Assembly: GCA_902494535.1 (NCBI GenBank)
Contig: CABUTO010000038.1
Coordinates: 1-23,402 of the forward strand
Reading direction: 5' to 3'
Length of the DNA stretch: 23,402 nt
Source: an uncultured Collinsella sp.
GTDB lineage: Bacteria > Actinomycetota > Coriobacteriia > Coriobacteriales > Coriobacteriaceae
How positions within the stretch are numbered: position 1 is the stretch's first letter; each line of letters opens with the position of its first letter. The position numbers and the translations under genes are program-made. The notes under the pieces are model-generated. The model had not been told where the DNA came from, searched no databases, and saw only the letters and a program-made list of their open reading frames with translations. Below are positions 13,638 through 20,422 of the stretch, in pieces.

Positions 13638-13710
13638 GACCAGACACTTTCCTGACCTGCGGAAATGCGTTATTTCAGCTGAAGAATAGTCTGATAACAA
13701 AAAATTATTA

Positions 13711-13739
13711 TTGAGAATGAGAATCATCTTTAATACGAT
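13711..13739 (+). promoter_or_regulatory. Candidate permease promoter overlapped by a Fur-like box
   Basis: TTGAGA (13711-13716) and TACGAT (13734-13739) are separated by 17 bases. The stretch GAGAATGAGAATCATC (13713-13728), continued to 13731, matches the classical 19-bp Fur box at about 14 of 19 positions and lies between and over the promoter hexamers, where a repressor would block polymerase. Confidence 0.45.
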
Positions 13740-13826
13740 ATGCAATGAAGGCACAACCTCAACCCCGCACTGCGTCACAATAGAGCGTTAGATGCGAAAA
13801 CAACTACTTCGAGGATTGGTGGTCAA

Positions 13827-15221
13827 ATGACCCAGGAGACGGTTACGAACGGCACTGAAGCCCTGTTCACTCGCGAAGGCATGCCTCCCGTTAAGGAAAT
13901 GATCCCGTGTGCCCTTCAGCACGTACTGGCATCGTTTGCCGGCATCATTACCCCGGCGGTCATCATGGCCGGCGTCTACGGCTTTAATAGCCAGCAGAGC
14001 ACCGACATCATCCAGGTCGCCCTCATTCTTTCGGCGATCGATACGGCCCTTCAGGCCTTCGCTCCCTTCCGTCGCATCGGCGGCGGCCTGCCCATCGTCA
14101 TGGGCGTTTCGTTCGCGTTCCTGCCGGCCCTGCAGGCCATGGGTGCCTCGGGCTTTAGCTTTGGTGCGCTGCTGGGCGGCGAGATCGTCGGCGGCGCCGT
14201 CGCGGTCCTCTTTGGTCTGGCCTACAGCAAGATCAAGTGGCTGTTCCCGCCCGTCGTGACCGGTACGGTCATCTTCTCCATCGGCGTTTCGCTGTATCCC
14301 ACGGCCGTCAAGTATATGGCCGGCGGTATGGGTACGCCGCTGTGGGGCACTCCGCAGGCCTGGTGCGTCGCTCTTATCACCTTCGCCGTGGTCTTTGCGC
14401 TCGCCAACTTTGGCAAGGGCACGCTCAAGCTGGGATCCGTGTTCTTTGGCATGATCGTCGGCATGATCGTCTCCATCCCCTTTGGCATGATTGACTTCTC
14501 CAGCGTCGCCACCGCTCAGGTCTTCGCCCTTCCCAAGCTCATGCCCTATGCGCTCGAGTTTGATCCCGAGGTCTGCATTACCCTCGCCGTCGTGTTCCCC
14601 ATGGTTGCCATCCAGGTTATCGGTGACGTCTCCGCCGCCTGCCTGGGCTCCATCGACCGTATGCCCACCGAGCGCGAGCTCTCCGGCGCTATCGTGTCCC
14701 AGGGCCTCACCTCTATGGTCGGCGGCCTGCTTGGCGGTCTTCCCACCAGCGCCCTTGGCCAGAACGTGGGCATCATCTGCTCCAACAAGGTCGTCAACAA
14801 GTGGGTCTTTGTGATCATCGCGGCCGTCTTTGCCATCGCCGGTCTGTTCCCGCAGCTCTCTGCCGTCCTTTCCGCTATCCCGCAGCCCGTCATCGGCGGC
14901 GCGACCGTCGGCGTCTTTGGCACCATCACCATGAACGGCGTGCGCATGTTCACCCGCGAGGGCCTTACGCAGCGCACTACCACCATCGTCGGCACCTCTG
15001 TCGTCTTTGGCCTGGGTATCTGGATGGCCAGCGGTTGCCTTGCCGGCGAGGGTATGCCCGCCTGGGTGTCCACCGTCATCGGCTCCAATGCCGTAACCCC
15101 CACCGCCATCATGGCCATTGTCCTTAACCTGATCCTTCCGCAGACGCCGGTCGTGGCTCAGCACATCGATGCTGCCAAGGACGCTGCCGTGGATCTGGTC
15201 TTGCCCGAGAGCAAGAAGTAA
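13827..15221 (+). CDS. NCS2-family purine permease (xanthine/urate type)
   Basis: Inner-membrane nucleobase:cation symporter. The 464-residue protein has about 12-14 hydrophobic segments. Family marks are HVLASFAGIITPAVIMAG in the first membrane segment, LPTSALGQNVGIICSNKV (the QN-x-G motif) near residue 310, and the PQPVIGGATVGVFGTI segment near residue 353. The locus points to xanthine, hypoxanthine or urate, but uracil-type members exist and the substrate cannot be fixed from sequence. GGTGG lies before the ATG. It opens the purine operon and is divergent from the YheO-type regulator. A perfect 12-bp hairpin follows it. Confidence 0.9.
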   Translation: MTQETVTNGTEALFTREGMPPVKEMIPCALQHVLASFAGIITPAVIMAGVYGFNSQQSTDIIQVALILSAIDTALQAFAPFRRIGGGLPIVMGVSFAFLPALQAMGASGFSFGALLGGEIVGGAVAVLFGLAYSKIKWLFPPVVTGTVIFSIGVSLYPTAVKYMAGGMGTPLWGTPQAWCVALITFAVVFALANFGKGTLKLGSVFFGMIVGMIVSIPFGMIDFSSVATAQVFALPKLMPYALEFDPEVCITLAVVFPMVAIQVIGDVSAACLGSIDRMPTERELSGAIVSQGLTSMVGGLLGGLPTSALGQNVGIICSNKVVNKWVFVIIAAVFAIAGLFPQLSAVLSAIPQPVIGGATVGVFGTITMNGVRMFTREGLTQRTTTIVGTSVVFGLGIWMASGCLAGEGMPAWVSTVIGSNAVTPTAIMAIVLNLILPQTPVVAQHIDAAKDAAVDLVLPESKK

Positions 15222-15237
15222 CCAATTCGGTGCTATT

Positions 15238-15269
15238 CGTCGGCGGACGCATCGCCTCGTCCGCCGACG
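15238..15269 (+). terminator. Intercistronic hairpin after the permease gene
   Basis: CGTCGGCGGACG (15238-15249) pairs perfectly with CGTCCGCCGACG (15258-15269), loop eight bases, with no T-run. A second stem, TGCGGC (15273-15278) with GCCGCA (15284-15289), follows at once. It could act as a partial terminator or as an mRNA stabiliser that sets the permease-to-enzyme ratio. Confidence 0.6.
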
Positions 15270-15312
15270 TCATGCGGCGCCAAGCCGCACTTCAAAGGAT
15301 TGTCCCTTTGGT

Positions 15313-15359
15313 GAAGCGTTGACGGGAGAGGGCCCGTTTCCGGTGTAGGCCGGCGCTTC
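15313..15359 (+). promoter_or_regulatory. Possible three-way-junction RNA in the ssnA leader
   Basis: GAAGCG (15313-15318) pairs with CGCTTC (15354-15359) and encloses two hairpins: ACGGG (15322-15326) with CCCGT (15333-15337), and CCGG (15340-15343) with CCGG (15350-15353). The fold is compact (47 bases) and lies 57 bases before the ssnA ATG. It does not show the known purine-riboswitch core sequence, and the stems are short, so it may be chance. Confidence 0.3.
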
Positions 15360-15415
15360 GCACTCCGCTATGTCAGAGGTGTCAAACCCCGCCCCTGATG
15401 TTGAAGGGAGCATTT

Positions 15416-16771
15416 ATGCTTCTGGTCGCTAACGGTTCCGTCTTTACTCGCAACGCTCAGGCCCCGTTCATTCCAAACGGTGCGGTCGCCATTGACGGAG
15501 ATACGATCGTCGAAGTAGGTCCCGAGTGCGAGCTCAAGGCCAAGTACCCGGATGCCGAGTACGTCGACGCCCAGGGCAACCTCATCATGCCCGGACTCAT
15601 CAACTGCCACACCCACATCTACTCGGGTCTGGCCCGCGGCCTTGCCATCAAGGGCTGCAACCCCACCAACTTCCTGGAGAATCTTGAGCAGCAGTGGTGG
15701 AAGATCGACGACAACCTGACGCTCGACGGCACCAAGGCCAGCGCCTACGCCACGATTCTTGACTCCATCCGCGATGGCGTCACCACGATCTTCGATCACC
15801 ATGCGAGCTTCTGCGAGATCCCGGGAAGCCTCTTCACCATTAAGGACGCAGCTCAGGAGCTGGGCATGCGTTCGTGCCTGTGCTACGAGGTCTCCGATCG
15901 CCGCGGCCAGGAAAAATGCGACCAGGCCATTGCCGAGAACGCCGAGTTTGCCCAGTGGGCCGCCAAAGAGCGTCGCGATAACGACAACCACATGATCGCC
16001 GCCATGTTTGGCGGACATGCCACCTTTACGCTTTCGGACGAGACCATGGACAAGATGGCCGAGGCCAACAACGGTCTGACCGGCTTCCACATCCACGTGT
16101 GCGAGGGCATGAACGACGTGTGGGATTCCCGCCTCAACCGCGGCGGCATCAGCCCCGTCGAGCGCCTGCTGCAGCACAACCTGCTGGGTCCCGACACCAT
16201 GCTGGGTCACTGCATCCACGTGACGCCTGCCGAGATGGATATCGTCAAGGAGTCCGGTACCTGGCTCGTCAACAACCCCGAATCCAATATGGGCAACGCC
16301 GTGGGCTGCGCCCCCGTGCTCGAGTTCTTCCGCCGCGGCATCCCCGTGTGCATGGGCACCGACGCCTACACCCACGATATGCTCGAGAGCCTTAAGGTCT
16401 TCCTGATCATTCAGCGCCACAACGCCGCCATGCCCAACGTGGGCTGGTGCGAGGCCATGACCATGCTGTTCGAGAACAACGCCAAGATGGCGAGCAAGTA
16501 CTTCGATCGCAAGCTCGGTGTGCTCGAGGCCGGCGCTGCCGCCGACGTCATCGTCATGGACTACAAGCCCTTTACGCCGCTGAGCGAGGAGAATATCGAC
16601 GGCCACATGCTCTTTGGCATGATGGGCAAAAACTGCCGCACCACCATCATCAACGGCCGCGTCCTGTACAAGGATCGCGAGTTCGTTGGGATTGATGAGG
16701 AAAAGATCAACGCGTGGACCATGGCTGAGTCCAAGAAGCTTTGGAGCACGCTCAACGATCGCGCCTACTAA
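15416..16771 (+). CDS. ssnA: SsnA-type amidohydrolase of the purine-degradation cluster
   Basis: Metal-dependent hydrolase of the AtzA/TrzN-guanine deaminase-like superfamily, found with ygfK and xdhD in anaerobic purine-degradation clusters. H65-x-H67 (NCHTHIYSGLARG), H227 in GFHIHVCEG, H265 or H268 in GHCIHVTPAE and D316 in GTDAYTHDM are the expected metal ligands and catalytic residues. The length of 451 is close to E. coli SsnA. The ATG at 15416 is preferred over 15398 because GAAGGGAG lies five bases before it. It stands between the permease and ygfK and is flanked by hairpins. The exact substrate is not settled by sequence. Confidence 0.9.
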   Translation: MLLVANGSVFTRNAQAPFIPNGAVAIDGDTIVEVGPECELKAKYPDAEYVDAQGNLIMPGLINCHTHIYSGLARGLAIKGCNPTNFLENLEQQWWKIDDNLTLDGTKASAYATILDSIRDGVTTIFDHHASFCEIPGSLFTIKDAAQELGMRSCLCYEVSDRRGQEKCDQAIAENAEFAQWAAKERRDNDNHMIAAMFGGHATFTLSDETMDKMAEANNGLTGFHIHVCEGMNDVWDSRLNRGGISPVERLLQHNLLGPDTMLGHCIHVTPAEMDIVKESGTWLVNNPESNMGNAVGCAPVLEFFRRGIPVCMGTDAYTHDMLESLKVFLIIQRHNAAMPNVGWCEAMTMLFENNAKMASKYFDRKLGVLEAGAAADVIVMDYKPFTPLSEENIDGHMLFGMMGKNCRTTIINGRVLYKDREFVGIDEEKINAWTMAESKKLWSTLNDRAY

Positions 16772-16785
16772 TTACAAGTAGATTC

Positions 16786-16821
16786 ACGCGCGTCGGATGT
16801 TTCGCCGCATCCGACGCGCGT
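16786..16821 (+). terminator. Intercistronic hairpin after ssnA
   Basis: ACGCGCGTCGGATG (16786-16799) pairs perfectly over 14 bases with CATCCGACGCGCGT (16808-16821), loop eight bases, no T-run. GCGCT/AGCGC and CGCCCG/CGGGCG stems follow before ygfK. The design matches the hairpin after the permease gene. Confidence 0.6.
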
Positions 16822-16919
16822 ATAGGCGGCCTCCGCGGGGTCGCCGGCGCTGTGCTAGCGCTACACCGTATTTGCGCCCGCCGCGCGGTCTCGCCGGGCG
16901 TTACAGAGAGGAGCTCATT

Positions 16920-19919
16920 ATGAGCGACATCATGAGGCCGATCCCGTTTTCGCAGCTGATGAACTGGATCATCGAGGAGCACAAGACCCAGGACGCCATC
17001 TTTGGCGTGCGCAAGATGGTCACGACCAACCAGGAGGGCGCGCTTCCCATTTTTGACGAGCGCATCGAGACCCCGTTTGGCCCGGCCGCCGGTCCCAATA
17101 CGCAGCTTGCCCAGAACATCGTGGCATCCTACGTGGCAGGCTCCCGCTTCTTTGAGCTCAAGACCGTTCAGGTTATGGACGGCGAGGAGCTTTCCAAGTG
17201 TGTGAACAAACCCTGCATCGTGGCGCAGGACGAGTGCTACAACTGCGAGTGGTCGACCGAGCTCGAGGTTCCGCAGGCCTTTGCCGAGTATGTGAAGGCA
17301 TGGTTTGCCTGCCACCTCATCGCTCGCGAGTACGGTCTGGGCAGCCCGGACGGCTTTGTCTTCAACATGTCCGTGGGTTATGACCTCGAGGGCATTAAGA
17401 GCCCCAAGGTCGATGCCTACATCGAGGGCATGAAGGACGCCAGCGGCTCTGACGTCTGGAATGAGTGCCGCGCATGGGCGCTTGCCAACCTGGACAAGTT
17501 TGAGCATGTCGACGCCGCGTTTGTCGAGTCCATCCCGGCGCGCGTGTCCAACTCCATCACGGAGTCCACCCTGCACGGCTGCCCGCCCGCCGAGATCGAG
17601 CGCATCGCGACCTACCTCATCACCGAGAAGGGCCTCAACACCTACATCAAGTGCAACCCCACGCTGCTGGGCTATGAGTTTGCACGTCAGCGCCTCAACG
17701 AGCTGGGCTTTGACTACATCGTCTTCGACGATACGCACTTCCGCGAGGACCTGCAGTGGGCCGACGCCGTGCCCATGTTCGAGCGCCTGATTGCCCTGTG
17801 CGCCGAGCGCGGCCTGGAGTTTGGCGTCAAGCTCACCAACACCTTCCCCGTCGACGTGACGAGGAACGAGCTGCCTTCCACCGAGATGTACATGTCCGGC
17901 CGTTCGCTGTTCTCGCTGACCATCGAGGCTGCCCGTCGCATTACCGAGCAGTTCGATGGCAAGCTGCGCATCAGCTACTCCGGCGGTGCTACGGTCTACA
18001 ACATCCGCGCCCTGTACGATGCCGGCATTTGGCCCGTCACCCTGGCGACCGACGTGCTCAAGCCCGGTGGCTACGAGCGCTTTAGCCAGATGGCCGGCGA
18101 GTTTACCGACCTGGATGGCAAGCCGTTCGCGGGTGTCTCTCTCGAGGCTGTGACTGCGATCCAGACCGACTCACTCACCAACCCGCTCTACAAGAAGCCG
18201 CTGCGTCCGCTGCCCGACCGCAAGGTCGCCGGCAAGAGCCCTCTTTCCGATTGCTTTACCACGCCGTGCCGCACGAGCTGCCCCATCCAGCAGGATATTC
18301 CCGCCTACCTGGCGGCCGTTGACGAGGGCCGCTACGAGGACGCACTCAACATCATCATCGAGCGCAACGCCCTGCCGTTCATTACCGGCACCATCTGCCC
18401 GCATCCCTGCGGCCGTGCCTGCGAGCGTGCGTTCTACGAGCCCGAGGGCGCCCAGATTCGCGCCAGCAAGCTCAAGGCCGCCCGCGAGGCCATGACCGCC
18501 GTGCTGCCCAAGCTGCGCGCCCAGGCCATCGCCAACGACGGCGAGCGCAACGTTGCCGTTATCGGCGGCGGCCCGGCCGGCCTGGCGACGGCATTCTTCC
18601 TGACGCGTGCCGGCGTGCCCGTCACCATCTTTGAGGCCCGCGATTCGCTCGGCGGCGTGGTCCGTCACGTGATTCCCGAGTTCCGTATCGCGAGCGACGA
18701 TATCTCCCACGATGCCGAGCTCTGCCTAGCCTTTGGCGCCAAGGTGCAGCTCAACGCTCGCGTTGATTCCATTGACGAGCTCAAGGACCAGGGCTTTACC
18801 GACGTGGTCGTGGCCACCGGTGCCTGGATGCCCGGCTCTGCGGGCCTGGGCGAGGGCGCCGAGCTCGACGTGCTGGAGTTCCTCGAGGCCGCCAAGAAGG
18901 GCGAGAAGCTCGAGCTGGGCGAGGACGTCGTGGTCATTGGCGCCGGCAACACCGCCATGGACGCGGCCCGCGTGGCCAAGCGCCTGGCCGGCGTGAAGAA
19001 CGTGCGCCTGGTCTACCGCCGCACCAAGAAGCAGATGCCCGCCGATGAGGAAGAGCTCGATCTTGCTCTTGCCGACGGCGTTGAGTTCTGCGAGCTGCTG
19101 GCACCTAAGGCACTCAACGGCGCCGTGCTGACCTGCGATGTTATGGAGCTTGGCGAGCCGGATGCAAGCGGCCGCCGCAGCCCCGTCGCCACGGGCGAGA
19201 CTGTTGAGCTTCCCGCCACCACGGTGATCTGCGCCGTGGGCGAGGGCATCGACGCCAGCCTGTACGATGCCGCGGGCGTCGAGCACGACCGTCGCGGCCG
19301 CCTTGCCGCTACCTCCACCGGCGTCGAGGGCGTCTGGGCTGCGGGCGACTGCCGCCGCGGTCCTGCCACCGTGGTCGAGGCTATCGCCGATGCCGCCGAG
19401 GTCGCCCGTGCCATCGCCGACGTGGACTTTAACAAGTACGCCGACTGCAACGAGCAGGCCGGCCGCGAGGACACTTGCTACGAGCGCAAGGGGTCGCTGT
19501 GCCGCGACAAGCGCAACTGCACCAAGACCCGCTGCCTGGGCTGCGGCTCGGTGTGCGAGGTCTGCTGCGACGTGTGCCCCAACCGCGCCAACGTGGCAAT
19601 TAAGGTGCCGGGCCTGGCCAAGCATCAGGTCGTCCATGTCGACGGCATGTGCAATGAGTGCGGCAACTGCGCCGTGTTCTGCCCCTACCAGGAGGGTCGT
19701 CCCTACAAGGACAAGCTCACCCTGTTCTGGAGCGAGCAGGACATGGAGAACTCCGAGAACGAGGGCTTCCTGGCTGTGGACGAGGACCACTTTAAGGTCC
19801 GCGTCGCCGGCACGGTCCGCACCGTCTCGGTCGATGCCGTCAACACCGGTCTTCCCGAGGCCGTCCGCCTGACCATCAGGGCCGTGCGCGACAACTATTC
19901 GTACCTTCTTAAGAAATAG
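16920..19919 (+). CDS. ygfK: YgfK-type flavin/iron-sulfur oxidoreductase (putative selenate reductase subunit)
   Basis: Large redox protein of the purine cluster. The N-terminal ~430 residues form a dihydroorotate/dihydropyrimidine dehydrogenase-like domain (TPFGPAAGPNTQLAQNIVAS, later KCNPTLLGYE). Then come a GltD-like Fe-S domain with cysteines near residues 444-505 (CFTTPCRTSCP, CPHPCGRACE), an FAD site VIGGGPAGLATAF near 545, an NAD(P)H site VVIGAGNTAMDAARVAKRL near 673, and AAGDCRRGPATVVEAIADA. C-terminal 4Fe-4S motifs are at about 871 (CLGCGSVCEVCCDVCP) and 910 (CNECGNCAVFCP). The ATG at 16920 with AGAGAGGAG upstream is chosen; length 999, near E. coli YgfK. The historic 'selenate reductase' name is doubtful; reductive purine or pyrimidine-ring chemistry is the likelier role. 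Confidence 0.92.
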   Translation: MSDIMRPIPFSQLMNWIIEEHKTQDAIFGVRKMVTTNQEGALPIFDERIETPFGPAAGPNTQLAQNIVASYVAGSRFFELKTVQVMDGEELSKCVNKPCIVAQDECYNCEWSTELEVPQAFAEYVKAWFACHLIAREYGLGSPDGFVFNMSVGYDLEGIKSPKVDAYIEGMKDASGSDVWNECRAWALANLDKFEHVDAAFVESIPARVSNSITESTLHGCPPAEIERIATYLITEKGLNTYIKCNPTLLGYEFARQRLNELGFDYIVFDDTHFREDLQWADAVPMFERLIALCAERGLEFGVKLTNTFPVDVTRNELPSTEMYMSGRSLFSLTIEAARRITEQFDGKLRISYSGGATVYNIRALYDAGIWPVTLATDVLKPGGYERFSQMAGEFTDLDGKPFAGVSLEAVTAIQTDSLTNPLYKKPLRPLPDRKVAGKSPLSDCFTTPCRTSCPIQQDIPAYLAAVDEGRYEDALNIIIERNALPFITGTICPHPCGRACERAFYEPEGAQIRASKLKAAREAMTAVLPKLRAQAIANDGERNVAVIGGGPAGLATAFFLTRAGVPVTIFEARDSLGGVVRHVIPEFRIASDDISHDAELCLAFGAKVQLNARVDSIDELKDQGFTDVVVATGAWMPGSAGLGEGAELDVLEFLEAAKKGEKLELGEDVVVIGAGNTAMDAARVAKRLAGVKNVRLVYRRTKKQMPADEEELDLALADGVEFCELLAPKALNGAVLTCDVMELGEPDASGRRSPVATGETVELPATTVICAVGEGIDASLYDAAGVEHDRRGRLAATSTGVEGVWAAGDCRRGPATVVEAIADAAEVARAIADVDFNKYADCNEQAGREDTCYERKGSLCRDKRNCTKTRCLGCGSVCEVCCDVCPNRANVAIKVPGLAKHQVVHVDGMCNECGNCAVFCPYQEGRPYKDKLTLFWSEQDMENSENEGFLAVDEDHFKVRVAGTVRTVSVDAVNTGLPEAVRLTIRAVRDNYSYLLKK

Positions 19920-19930
19920 GCGAGTCTCTT

Positions 19931-20410
19931 ATGGCCAAATCCATTCAACATAATGTGGCCTACGTTGCCTGCGGAAGCGGTTGCGCCTCCGCAGGCGGCG
20001 ACGCCCGCTGCAGCGAAGGCTGCATTGGCTGTGGCGCCTGCGTCACGGCCTGCCCCCACGGTGCCATTGCGCTGGTCGACGGCGTCGCTCGCGTGGACCG
20101 CTCCAAGTGCACGGGCTGTGGCCTGTGCGGCATGGCGTGCCCGCAGCGCGTGATTGCCTTTGTTCCCGGCTACCAGAACATTCTGGTGCGCTGCAACAAC
20201 ACCGATAAGGGCGCCATTGCGCGCAAGATCTGCGACACGAGCTGCATCGGTTGCGGTATGTGCGCCAAAAAGTGCCCTGCCGGCGCTATCCGCATCGAGG
20301 ACAACTGCGCCCATATCGACGGCGTGGACTGCCTGTCGTGCGGCATGTGCGCCGTCGTCTGCCCGCATGGCGCCATCCACGACCGCACCGGCATCGCCGC
20401 TGGCGTGTAG
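19931..20410 (+). CDS. RnfB-like polyferredoxin with four 4Fe-4S motifs
   Basis: A 159-residue soluble electron carrier. Four CxxCxxCxxxC(P) motifs are visible: C31-C34-C37-C41, C60-C63-C66-C70, C105-C108-C111-C115 and C134-C137-C140-C144. The stretch VRCNNTDKGAIARKICDTSC before the third motif strongly resembles the ferredoxin part of RnfB, but there is no N-terminal membrane helix. An additional cysteine group (C14, C18, C27) precedes the first motif. It is 11 bases after ygfK and 12 before xdhD. In E. coli the FAD subunit ygfM stands before xdhD, so this protein may carry electrons between XdhD and YgfK; that is inference. Confidence 0.85.
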   Translation: MAKSIQHNVAYVACGSGCASAGGDARCSEGCIGCGACVTACPHGAIALVDGVARVDRSKCTGCGLCGMACPQRVIAFVPGYQNILVRCNNTDKGAIARKICDTSCIGCGMCAKKCPAGAIRIEDNCAHIDGVDCLSCGMCAVVCPHGAIHDRTGIAAGV

Positions 20411-20422
20411 AAGGGAATCACC

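Larger units (their letters stand above)
13475..13826. promoter_or_regulatory. 352-bp divergent control region of the purine locus
   Basis: No gene is seen in this AT-rich region. It holds two candidate + strand promoters, a 9-bp inverted repeat (TCCGCAGGT at 13554-13562 facing ACCTGCGGA at 13655-13663), a palindrome TTCAGCTGAA (13674-13683) and a Fur-box-like sequence. These are candidate sites for the YheO-type regulator and for an iron-responsive repressor. Confidence 0.55.

Noticed and set aside
13788..15164. 458-residue - strand ORF
   Set aside because: It is antisense to the NCS2 permease, is rich in Asp, Gly and His, and has no recognisable domain.
15313..15359. Known purine riboswitch
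   Set aside because: The conserved junction and loop sequences of the class are not present; only the general topology is similar.
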